A stretch of DNA of 64,000 bases from Tritrichomonas musculus. Its lineage: Eukaryota > Parabasalia > Tritrichomonadida > Tritrichomonadidae. Every line of letters begins with the position of its first letter. The stretch's first letter is position 1. The DNA is taken from assembly GCA_039105265.1 (NCBI GenBank), contig JAPFFF010000014.1:3658001-3722000 (forward strand), written 5' to 3'. The notes beneath the pieces are model-generated. The model was given only the letters and a program-made list of their open reading frames with translations, was not told the origin of the DNA and made no database searches. Of this stretch, positions 31,824 through 40,907 are shown in pieces. A program made the position numbers and the translations under genes.

Positions 31824-31860
31824 ATGGCAACTTTTTGAGCTTTGCTCAAAAAGTTGCCAT
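31824..31860. repeat. Perfect 17-bp hairpin (CTTTTTGAGC stem)
   Basis: ATGGCAACTTTTTGAGC, a TTT loop, then the exact complement. It is the cleanest member of the CTTTTTGA hairpin group. Confidence 0.9.
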
Positions 31861-31959
31861 TCTTGGGATCTATTAGGTACAATATTTCTTTTGTTTTCTT
31901 CATGAAAGTTGATTTGTTTAAGTTTTGAAAAGAAATCTAATTTGAAAATAATAAAGGGC

Positions 31960-31987
31960 CACTTTTTGAGCTTTGCTCAATAAAGTG
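31960..31987. repeat. Second CTTTTTGAGC hairpin
   Basis: CACTTTTTGAGC, loop TTT, then GCTCAATAAAGTG: same core and loop as the hairpin 120 bases upstream, with one mismatch bulge. Confidence 0.8.
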
Positions 31988-32527
31988 TCTATGCTTTAGA
32001 TAATAATGGCGTAATAATATATTTTTCTTTCTAGAACATTGTTCTATTTTAAGCAAGTATTCTATAAAAACAAACGATTAAAATAAATAGAAAAATAATT
32101 GAGGGTCAATTTGGTTTCTCTTGTCATAAACATTTTGCATCAAAAAGTTATTTTATTTTTTATCTTTAAGAAAAAGTTATGTTTTATTTTTTGCTCCAAG
32201 AAAAAGTTCATGATTATTTTTCACTCTATCAAATTGTGGAAACTTTTTGACCGAAAAAAAATCAAAATAAACAAAAAAAAATTAAATATACTATATGAAA
32301 AAAAAAAAAAAAAAAAAATGAAGTGAAAAATCAAAAAGTTATTTATTATTGTAAAACTGAGTGACTTTCTCGATCTGAATCAGATATCAGATTTTGATGA
32401 TCTTTTTGATTAAATTGACACAACAACAACAAAAAAACTAATCTCAATTTCTTAATCATCGATTCTAATGCTTTCAAATTGAGAGTCATTCATTGAATAT
32501 GTTTAATTTTATAAATAATTTAATCAA

Positions 32528-33520
32528 TCAATCACTGAACATATATCCAAAGATTTCAAGCACAGATATTCGTAAACTATGATCACCGCCTGAATTTTTG
32601 TCTGTTTGTCTGAATCGAAGAAATCTGTAATATTCATTCGATCCAGTTCGATTAATTTGAAAAGTATGAGTCATTCTGGGACCTTGAAGATAGGCCGAGT
32701 TGGCCATTTGATCCACGTCCAAAGACGCGACCTTCCCTACTGGCAGTGCTCGTGTTTGCCTGACACACAAGCAATTTCTTTACCTGAAAGCTCGACAACG
32801 ACTGATTTGGAACAGCACGCGACGCTCGATGCTTTCTCGCTGTTTGGAAGTGAAAACGATGGGATCCGTGATGATGGCGAATTTCTGACTGAGTCACGAT
32901 TGATGAAGATGACTTCACTTTCACTGCTGATCGCTGCTGCATGATAAAAACCGCCAAAAAGTGCCACTGGTTCCTGATTCCCTGTGTCAAGAAAAACTTC
33001 CCTCCCGCCGTTTATATCTTTGACGCAACTTTTTGTGAACATGTAAAAAGTGCCACCTCCACAGCAAACTGCCGAAACTGGAGCGAGCGGGCGGCCGCTG
33101 CTGTCTTTCACACAAAATGATGGGAACTGACTGATGTCTGTTTTCGACAGCGGGGCGCTGATTCGGCCTTCACGGTTGTAGCCAACTCCCTCCAGTGAAC
33201 AGCCACTCCTGACATCAACTGAGTGATAACAATAAACCGAGAAAGACTGATGTGAAGAAGAATCGAATGACAATTTCACAGGAGGGTCGATGATTTCACC
33301 GTTTTTATTGTTGTTCGGTTTTTCGCTAAGCTGATTGTATCTATCATCTCCGCCAACGATGATAGCTTGTGCGCATTGTTTCGGGTCGCTTTTTGTTTGA
33401 TTAATCTCTTCTTCTGCTTTCTTGAGTTCGCTTTTACTTTCCTCAAGTTCTTTTTTTGTTTCATACAATTCTTGTTTTGTTCTTTCAACTTCTTCTGTTT
33501 CTCATCCTTTCTTTCGCTCG
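32528..33520 (-). pseudogene. Broken RCC1-like gene of trichomonad type
   Basis: Three frames carry pieces of one gene on the minus strand. A Lys/Glu coiled coil (about 33400-33520) comes first. A large RCC1-like piece follows (33360-32740, with LEGVGYNREGRIS, ALFGGFYHAAAIS and VIFINRDSV). A further RCC1 blade in another frame reads GRVFGRGSNGQLG near 32730. The tail (32528-32680) holds YYRFLRFRQTDKNSGG, typical of the C-terminal discoidin-like module in the same proteins. The first frame has no ATG and begins after a stop, and at least two frame changes separate the parts. I recall near-identical RCC1 proteins as a big family in Tritrichomonas. The GC-richer composition against its AT-rich surroundings suggests it decayed recently. 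Confidence 0.8.
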
Positions 33521-33946
33521 TTTTCAAAAGTTTACGATAGAGCTTATTAAGGTAAAGTATTCAATTTTAAATCATTCAAAAAGTAAATGAAAGAATGAGT
33601 GTTTTATAATTAATATCATGATTAAAAAAAATCTTGATTGGAGCAATGTTGATAAAAAACAATAAGTTATAATATTTCGTGTTTGCTTGCTCTTAAATAT
33701 TTCCAAGAATGAAGATATGATAAGGAGCATTCATTAGATCAATAGGCACAAGTTGGAAAAAAAAAAGTTTTTAGAAATTAGTTTTTAAAATGATGGCATT
33801 AAAAGTAACTTTTCAAATGAATCTTAAATAAGCATGAAAAAGATACTTTTGTTGTAAAAGTTGAGTTTAAAAATTTGAATAATATATATATGAAATTTGA
33901 ATAAATTATCATATTTAAGAAATTATTAAATTTATTCACACTCTAA
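33521..33946. other. Spacer, no gene seen
   Basis: AT-rich. It separates the RCC1-like relic from the 3' end of the kinase gene; no features seen. Confidence 0.5.
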
Positions 33947-36900
33947 TTAAAAAAAGCCTAAAAATTCATAAAGCAGTAGTATATCATCTTCAATTCCATC
34001 TATCAATAAGAGCTGACTTTCATTAATGAGCTCAATTATTTCAGCAAAACTTGGTCTTTGCTCTGGATTAAAGGAGAGGCATCTTGTGATCAATTCTTTT
34101 GAAACATCATTAATGTTTTTCGACACTGTAACTTCATTTCCAATGATTTTCGGAAATTCTCCATTCGACAAGATGTAATGTACAAGAACTCCAAACGAGT
34201 AAACGTCAACATTTTCTGTATAATGTTTGTCCTGATTCAAAATTTCAGGCGCCATGAATTTGATAGTGCCAATTCCGCTTGTTTGTGAAACAGAATCAGA
34301 AGAGCAAAATGTAGAAATACCAAAATCACAAATCTTTGGATGACATTCACTAGTAATTAGAATATTGGATGGCTTTATATCGCGATGAATTATGTTTTTC
34401 TTGTGAATGCAATCCATTGCTTTACATATTTCATAGATGATTCCAACCAGATGAATCTTTTGAAGTTTGATTGGTGAATTTTCTTTTATTGGAATTAGCT
34501 TATCCAAACTGTATGGAACATACTCAAAAAGAATGCATGGCGAATATTTTTCAGAGCCAGGGTTGATGCCAAATGCTTTGATGATGTTTGGATGAGAAAG
34601 ACTCAATATTATTTCATATTCAAGGATGAATTTTTGTACCTTTTCAAAGTCTATTTCGATTAATTCTTCTTCTTCTTCAGTGTCATTGTCGTTATCGTTT
34701 ATGCTGCATGTTGCTGGTGACTCTTTCGATTTAAGGAAATACTCTCTGTTGTAAACTTTTAATGAATAGTAAGTGTCTCTCGCATTTTCGTCATAGTTGT
34801 TGAATTCATCAATAAATCTAACTCTGTATACTTTACTCGAGGCACCCGATCCAAGGAGATTCCTCCTTTTAAGCTGAGGCATAAGCTTCTCTAACAAGTA
34901 TTCACCTAAATAGCCACGGTGAGTGCTATTAGCATCTGCAGATTCATCACATTGAGATTCATGAATGACTCGTGGCTCTGCTGCTCCAGTAGTGCTTGTT
35001 GTTTCAGTTGTTTCAGTAGTGCTTGTTGCTTCAGTTGTTTCAGTAGTGCTTGTTGCTTCAGTTGTTTCAGTAGTGCTTGTTGCTTCAGTTGTTTCAGTAG
35101 TGCTTGTTGCTTCAGTTGTTTCAGTAGTGCTTGTTGCTTCAGTTGTTTCAGTAGTGCTTGTTGCTTCAGTTGTTTCAGTAGTGCTTGTTGCTTCAGTTGT
35201 TTCAGTAGTGCTTGTTGCTTCAGTTGTTCCAGTAGTGCTTGTTGCTTCAGTTGTTTCAGTAGTGCTTGTTGTTTCAGTTGTTCCAGTAGTGCTTGTTGCT
35301 TCAGTTGTTTCAGTAGTGCTTGTTGCTTCAGTTGTTTCAGTAGTGCTTGTTGCTTCAGTTGTTTCAGTAGTGCTTGTTGCTTCAGTTGTTTCAGTAGTGC
35401 TTGTTGCTTCAGTTGTTTCAGTAGTGCTTGTTGCTTCAGTTGTTCCAGTAGTGCTTGTTGCTTCAGTTGTTCCAGTAGTGCTTGTTGTTTCAGTTGTTCC
35501 AGTAGTGCTTGTTGTTTCAGTTGTTCCAGTAGTGCTTGTTGCTTCAGTTGTTCCAGTAGTGCTTGTTGTTTCAGTTGTTCCAGTAGTGCTTGTTGCTTCA
35601 GTTGTTTCAGTAGTGCTTGTTGCTTCAGTTGTTTCAGTAGTGCTTGTTGCTTCAGTTGTTCCAGTAGTGCTTGTTGCTTCAGTTGTTCCAGTAGTGCTTG
35701 TTGCTTCAGTTGTTCCAGTAGTGCTTGTTGCTTCAGTTGTTCCAGTAGTGCTTGTAGTGCTTGTTGCTTCAGTTGTTCCAGTAGTGCTTGTTGCTTCAGT
35801 TGTTTCAGTAGTGCTTGTTGCTTCAGTTGTTCCAGTAGTGCTTGTTGTTTCAGTTGTTTCAGTAGTGCTTGTTGTTTCAGTTGTTCCAGTAGTGCTTGTT
35901 GCTTCAGTTGTTTCAGTAGTGCTTGTTGCTTCAGTTGTTTCAGTAGTGCTTGTTGCTTCAGTTGTTTCAGTAGTGCTTGTTGCTTCAGTTGTTCCAGTAG
36001 TGCTTGTTGCTTCAGTTGTTCCAGTAGTGCTTGTTGTTTCAGTTGTTTCAGTAGTGCTTGTTGCTTCAGTTACTGTTGTCCTGGTAGTGCATGTTGCTTC
36101 AGTTGCACAAGCAGTGCTTGTTGCTGTTGTCCCGGTAGTGCATGCTTCTGTTGTTCCTGGATTATGTACATTCGTATTTGGGCCATTATTGATGATTTTT
36201 ATGTATAAAATGTTTTTTTTTTTGCCATTTTCAATTGTTTTCATGTGATCGATCTCATTCAATGACTTGGTGTAAGGCACTTCCTCTTTTCTGTTATTTA
36301 AAAATAAAAGTTTTTGATTAATTCCGAAAAATTTAGAAAAATTAGCAGCAATGTCACAAATCTGTGTATTTGGTTTTAGTTCGCTGATAAAATCATCATA
36401 TCTAACTGCATTTGTAACATCAAATTTGAAATAAATCTTTAAACTAATTCTAAAATAAATCCCACCAAGTTTTTGAATGTTATCTAATCTGTAATATGGA
36501 TCAATAATTTCATCTGATCCTCTACAAAATATTAATATATTTTCAGGAAGTATATTTTGACAAGCGTTGTAATTGATATGTGCTAGCATTTGCTTTGCAT
36601 CAAATACTGTTGAAAAGTAATCCATTTTTTGGTCAAAATAATAATATTCATCTATTGAATTAAAAGTGAAATTTTCTCTTGCATTAATTTCATAGAGTTT
36701 ATTAGTCTGTAAGAGATCTCCATTATGTAATGATTGGTTATTCGTTATATTTTGAATCGAAACTTCAACATTTTGACCTAAAACATTTTCAATGAAATTT
36801 TTTCCTCTTTCAAAAGGTTCATTTTCAGGGAATATAAAGGCTTTTTGGTCAAAAATAATTGAGACTGTATTAACATCAAGTTGAAATGATATTTTTACAT

Positions 36901-37321
36901 TGTTTGGCATCCTTGAAAGATGATTACCAGTTTTTGGCAAAGGAATTCCCCATACCATAATATTAATATTGTTAATACAAGAAGGCGAGTAATATATTGA
37001 TCTTTCATTTTGTATGCATCTTATTATATCATGAAAGTTCATATTTGATCCATTAGTTACTTTTTGTACGAACTCATCTGGGAAGTTAATAGTAAAATCG
37101 GGGCAATGATTATTAAATTCTAATTGAAATTCAAAATTATTATCAAGGAGTGATAAGACATTATCAGGATTGGCATTTGATACCGTAAATTGGTTTTCAT
37201 CAATTTGCAATAATGATGATATTCTTGGCATAAGATCTTGAACAGTTCTACATTCATTTGTATCCACATTAATGGATTTTTTGAAACAAGGATCAGATAA
37301 AACACATGAGAATTGTTTCAT
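33947..37321 (-). CDS. Ser/Thr protein kinase with long Thr-rich repeat linker
   Basis: The 1124-residue protein has three parts. Residues 1-405 contain several ubiquitin-like or beta-grasp-looking segments, for example the starts KQFSCVLSD and VNTVSIIFDQKAF. Residues about 420-780 are a repeat of nine residues (TTETTEATS and TTGTTEATS variants), about forty units. Residues about 815-1115 form a kinase domain with GSGASSKVY, Lys in YSLKVY (near 855), HRDIKPSN (near 975), CDFGIS (near 1000) and GTIKFMAPE. All catalytic residues are present, so it should be active. The short MAPE-type activation segment resembles TKL-like kinases that are abundant in trichomonads. The repeat is a Thr-rich stalk that could be phosphorylated. 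No signal peptide or membrane helix is seen, so secretion of the repeat is unlikely. The DNA repeat is recently homogenised. Confidence 0.9.
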   Translation of the reverse strand: MKQFSCVLSDPCFKKSINVDTNECRTVQDLMPRISSLLQIDENQFTVSNANPDNVLSLLDNNFEFQLEFNNHCPDFTINFPDEFVQKVTNGSNMNFHDIIRCIQNERSIYYSPSCINNINIMVWGIPLPKTGNHLSRMPNNVKISFQLDVNTVSIIFDQKAFIFPENEPFERGKNFIENVLGQNVEVSIQNITNNQSLHNGDLLQTNKLYEINARENFTFNSIDEYYYFDQKMDYFSTVFDAKQMLAHINYNACQNILPENILIFCRGSDEIIDPYYRLDNIQKLGGIYFRISLKIYFKFDVTNAVRYDDFISELKPNTQICDIAANFSKFFGINQKLLFLNNRKEEVPYTKSLNEIDHMKTIENGKKKNILYIKIINNGPNTNVHNPGTTEACTTGTTATSTACATEATCTTRTTVTEATSTTETTETTSTTGTTEATSTTGTTEATSTTETTEATSTTETTEATSTTETTEATSTTGTTETTSTTETTETTSTTGTTEATSTTETTEATSTTGTTEATSTTSTTGTTEATSTTGTTEATSTTGTTEATSTTGTTEATSTTETTEATSTTETTEATSTTGTTETTSTTGTTEATSTTGTTETTSTTGTTETTSTTGTTEATSTTGTTEATSTTETTEATSTTETTEATSTTETTEATSTTETTEATSTTETTEATSTTGTTETTSTTETTEATSTTGTTEATSTTETTEATSTTETTEATSTTETTEATSTTETTEATSTTETTEATSTTETTEATSTTETTEATSTTETTETTSTTGAAEPRVIHESQCDESADANSTHRGYLGEYLLEKLMPQLKRRNLLGSGASSKVYRVRFIDEFNNYDENARDTYYSLKVYNREYFLKSKESPATCSINDNDNDTEEEEELIEIDFEKVQKFILEYEIILSLSHPNIIKAFGINPGSEKYSPCILFEYVPYSLDKLIPIKENSPIKLQKIHLVGIIYEICKAMDCIHKKNIIHRDIKPSNILITSECHPKICDFGISTFCSSDSVSQTSGIGTIKFMAPEILNQDKHYTENVDVYSFGVLVHYILSNGEFPKIIGNEVTVSKNINDVSKELITRCLSFNPEQRPSFAEIIELINESQLLLIDGIEDDILLLYEFLGFF
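34984..36068 (-). repeat. 27-bp coding minisatellite, about forty units
   Basis: Tandem 27-base units encode TT(E/G)TTE(A/T)TS. Units differ at two recurring positions (Glu/Gly and Ala/Thr codons), which alternate in blocks and suggest segmental duplication and gene conversion. One extra 9-base unit lies near 35750. The opposite strand is open in two frames because of the repeat, but those frames are artefacts. Confidence 0.95.
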
Positions 37322-38003
37322 TCAACAAATAAAATAATGATATAAAATTTGTATTGTCTTATTTTTTTTAGTTTTCCATCATAACTTCTTCTCAAATTAT
37401 ACCTTTAATTGAATATATTATCAATTTTTTTTTTCCAACAATTTTTTTAGAATATAGTTTTTTATAGAAATATTTTCTTTGATTGAAAAAATAGAATTAT
37501 TCTGAGATTTGAATTAGCAATTAGCAATATTGCTAATAATATCAATTTGATTTGTAGTAAATGCAATAATTTACTAATATGTGGAAACTACTTTTTATGT
37601 TTTCAACATAAAAAGTGATAAATCTTAAATTGGACATTTTTATGAAAAAATTTTCCAAAATTTTAATTCATAGAAGATGCCACTTGATAGAAAATTTTCT
37701 GAAATTCATTCAAATTGTTTTGTCACTATACCTTTTTTTAAAAAATATGTTAAATTAAATTTGTACTGATAAATAAAAATGAATAATGGGATGGTTTTGG
37801 CTAAGTATGAGTCATTATCTTTTTGGTGATTTTAAAACCCAGCTAAAATGTAACCACATTTTTATTGATAAACTTTTTGTTTAAACATATAGAAAAATTT
37901 TTTTTTAATTTGAATTTGATAAGGTCTAACGGAGTAGATGAAACTCTCTCAAAACATGAACGTTTTTTTAATGAAATATGATATAAAAAAAATTAGAATT
38001 CTT
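37322..38003. other. Spacer with one hairpin
   Basis: AT-rich promoter-side spacer of the kinase gene. A perfect 12-bp hairpin lies at 37590-37616 (ACTTTTTATGTT and complement); nothing else is seen. Confidence 0.5.
37590..37616. repeat. 12-bp hairpin
   Basis: ACTTTTTATGTT, loop TTC, then the exact complement. It is similar in style to the CTTTTTGA hairpins. Confidence 0.75.
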
Positions 38004-38194
38004 ACAGTCTTTTCGGGATTATAAGGGAAATATCCACTTTAATAACGGAAAAGTTCATTATGATAACGGGAAAATGCGATTTCATAACGAAAAGTGTAAC
38101 CAATTTTTTTTAAAAAAAATTTTTTAATAAAGCACTCACTTAAAAAATCATGATTTATATATATTATTTTAATTAAATTTCCAATATATCAAAT

Positions 38195-38558
38195 CACTCA
38201 AAAATGTGTGAACACAAAAACTCTTAAAAAAAAATTGTGTTCGAGTGATAAGTCAATAAATATGCTGTGTTTAATGTTTTTATAGATAAATTATTATATT
38301 ATAAATATTGATAATATTAAAAATTATATTTTTATTTTTTAATAACATTTTCAGCATAAGATATTAATATTTATTTTTTAGCATATCATTCAAAAAGTTG
38401 ATTTTGATGATTATAAAAATCATTCTTACCATTAATATTTTTCTGTGTTCAGTGTTGTATCAAGATGGCCAAAGGATGGTGATTACAAAAATACCTTGAA
38501 CACAAAAAAATATCAAAGAAACACGATTTTGTGTTTTGTGTTCACATATTTTTGAGTG
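38195..38558. repeat. 364-bp foldback with CACTCAAAAAT ends
   Basis: CACTCAAAAATGTGTGAACA and the following CAAAA at the left end are mirrored by TTTTGTGTTCACATATTTTT and GAGTG at the right end. AAT lies on both sides and could be a 3-bp target duplication. The interior is non-coding. Confidence 0.75.
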
Positions 38559-39055
38559 AATGCACGTTGCCTTATAAAAGAAAAATTCTTTTTTAAAAAA
38601 AAAAAAATTTAAGGAAGTAGTTTCTCAATTCAATGCTATAATTCAATGAGTTCTCACAAAAATAAAAAATAAGGAAATTTCCTATTTTTATATTTTTTTC
38701 TGCCATCCACTGGGGATTTAAGGCAAAAAGATTCATAACAATATGTATATTTGATTTTACCATCATTTCAACTGATTTTTTTTGGAAAATGTATGACAAA
38801 ATTTTTTGTTGATAAGATTTGAATCATATCGATTCCAAAATTTAAAAAAATGTTTAAAAATATCTTAAAAGCCTAGGGCACGAATCGAAAAAAATGATGA
38901 TAATTATATCATAATAATATTATTTCAAAAAAGAATTTTATTGTTAAATTTGTTTTTAATTTAAAGCAAGGAAATTATGCTATTAATTATTTTTTTTGAT
39001 ATTCATTTGTTCCACGTTTTTTGTTAAAAAGCCATAAAAGAAAAGGTATTTTAAT

Positions 39056-39957
39056 TTAAGGCGGTAGTCTCCTATTTTTTCGTAAACCATTCAATATTGA
39101 TAAAACTCATAGAATTGAGGTTTCAATGGTAATATACTATGAAAAAGTTAAATGACCTTTGTATTTGTCCTTAACGATCAAAATAAAAAAAAATAGTTTT
39201 TTCTTTTCTTTGTTTCTATGGTAAAAAATTGCAATTTTTTAAAAATAAGATTATAAAAAATATCTACATAATTAACCCATTTTATTGAAATTTTAATTAA
39301 GGGACCACTATCATACTTTTTTGTAAACTTTTCAATATTGAAAAAAACTCATAGAAAATAAAATTCAATGGTTATTATTTCAGAAAAAGTTTAAAACTTT
39401 AAAATTTCACCATTCCGATCATTTTTGTAAAAATTTTACATCTTCTCAACTTTTAAATTTTTATTGAAAAAAGGGAATATGCTTAAAAAAAGAATAGAAA
39501 TAAATGATATATAATTTATATAATTTATATATACCAAAATATAGCAAAAATACTCAAGAAATAATTTTTTTTACAACAATTAATTTTGTGATAACTCATA
39601 GAATTTTTAACACAGAATTTGATAGTGGTCCCTTAAATTAAAATTAATATTACTCGAAAAAAATGAAGAATTTTTAATGAAAATTTTTGACAACAAAACT
39701 TAAAAACCACCATTAAAAACCAGTTTTGGATTTTAAATCTATGGAGGCTATTGTTGATATGCTTACTTATTTTTAAAAAATTGCAATTTTTTACCATAGA
39801 AACAAAGAAAAGAAAAAACTATTTTTTTATTTTGATCGTTAAGGACAAATACAAAGGTCATTTAACTTTTTCATAGTATATTACCATTGAAACCTCAATT
39901 CTATGAGTTTTATCAATATTGAATGGTTTACGAAAAAAAAGGAGACCACCGCCTTAA
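39056..39957. mobile_element. TTAA-ended MITE-like element, copy A, with 195-bp arms
   Basis: The arms are about 195 bp each (39056-39249 and 39766-39957) and nearly identical inverted copies. Both ends read TTAAGGCGGT(A/G)GTCTCC. Shared internal motifs are GTAAACCATTCAATATTGAT and AAACTCATAGAA. The unique centre between the arms holds a related element, copy B. TTAA at both ends is like the target site of piggyBac-type elements, but there is no transposase to confirm this. Confidence 0.85.
39297..39636. mobile_element. TTAA-ended MITE-like element, copy B (nested in copy A)
   Basis: The ends are TTAAGGGACCACTATCA and the exact complement, with the symmetry decaying inwards. The first 130 bp align with copy A and copy C (GTAAAC, TCAATATTGA and AACTCATAGAA in the same order). 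The element lies between the arms of copy A, so it either inserted into it or is its decayed core. Confidence 0.8.
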
Positions 39958-40036
39958 AATTTTCGGTATTTATTCCATATTTATGATGATTTTAAATTTT
40001 CGGTATTTATTCCATATTTATGATGATTTTAAATCT
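39958..40036. repeat. Two tandem copies of about 40 bp
   Basis: The unit around TTTTCGGTATTTATTCCATA is duplicated head-to-tail immediately after the right end of copy A. Confidence 0.8.
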
Positions 40037-40120
40037 TTTTATTTATAATTTATTAAATAAAACCATGATTTTATAATTTATTAAAGTGGATATTTCCGTT
40101 ATAATCCCGAAAAAAACAGT

Positions 40121-40894
40121 AATATTTCATAGGTTAAAATGAATTAAAAGAGTAATTGTCAATGCAATTTATATTTGTTGAAAATGTAGTATATAAATAT
40201 TTCCAATAATAATAAAATTGGAATGAAATTATAATATGAATATTTTTTAAATTTGATATGTTACATTTATTTACATTTATATGACATTATACATATTGAT
40301 GAACTTTTTTCTTCAAAAAGTGTTTAATTAATATGAATTGTACTTTCTTTCAATAACTCTTTTAAAAATTTTCCAGATTTTAATCTTAAAATCTTATCAA
40401 GCCTGGTCTAGCATCTGCTCTGGACAAAAGATACATATATTTCAATGAAACTACAAATATACTCTACTTTTACCATAACAGGTAGATAAATCTTATACTA
40501 TTTTATATATTGAATTTAAATTATCAAAAATCAAGCATAAACTTCTTGAAAATAATTCAAAAAGCATTATTAATGAAATATAAACTTGCTTTTGCTCATA
40601 ACAGTGAATTGAATTATCATTATGAATAAAGCTCCATTATCAAATAATTAATGTATGAATCAAAAGATTGTTCAAATGACCATTTATGATAAGAAAATTT
40701 GGCAATTTATATTTTAAATAGGTTTGAATATATTCAACATTTCTGAATCAAGAAGGCAGATTTTTGATTCAATAAAACTTTGAAAAAAAAAAATTGAAAA
40801 ATTTTCCAAAAAGTTTTCATAGGTCAAATCAAAAGGTCAAATATAATTAAAATTTTATTACAAAAACAAAAAAAAGAAATAAAGATTATTCAGT
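40121..40894. other. Promoter-side spacer of RtcB
   Basis: AT-rich with no gene seen. A slightly GC-richer patch at 40395-40425 has no recognisable fold. Confidence 0.5.
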
Positions 40895-40899
40895 TCATT
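40895..40899 (+). promoter_or_regulatory. Initiator-like TCATT
   Basis: GTTCATTTTAATAAAATG places the +1 A eleven bases before the RtcB start, a good fit to the trichomonad initiator. Confidence 0.5.
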
Positions 40900-40907
40900 T
40901 TAATAAA

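Larger units (their letters stand above)
30464..32527. other. 2.1-kb spacer with many small foldbacks
   Basis: No protein-like frame is seen. The stretch holds a 20-bp direct repeat, several hairpins with CTTTTTGA stems, and a 49-A tract, listed separately. A short frame at 32099-32326 is Lys/Phe/Ile homopolymer-like and is not considered real. Confidence 0.55.
38004..40120. mobile_element. Outer inverted-repeat element containing nested elements
   Basis: The left arm at 38004-38046 (ACAGTCTTTTCGGGATTATA, continuing GGGAAATATCCACTTTAAT) is mirrored at 40079-40120 with few mismatches. Inside lie tandem ATAACGG-type motifs (38040-38095), a 364-bp foldback, and a 902-bp foldback with another inside it. 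No transposase frame is present, so it is a non-autonomous element or a composite of insertions into one. Confidence 0.7.

Noticed and set aside
34984-36068. CRISPR-like array
   Set aside because: Units are directly adjacent, in frame, with no unique spacers, inside a coding gene of a eukaryote.
34919-36248. Two long plus-strand frames opposite the kinase repeat (Cys/Ser/Phe-rich and Val/Ala-rich)
   Set aside because: They exist only because the 27-bp unit lacks stops in those frames; their composition is purely that of the repeat, and the true gene has conserved domains on both sides.
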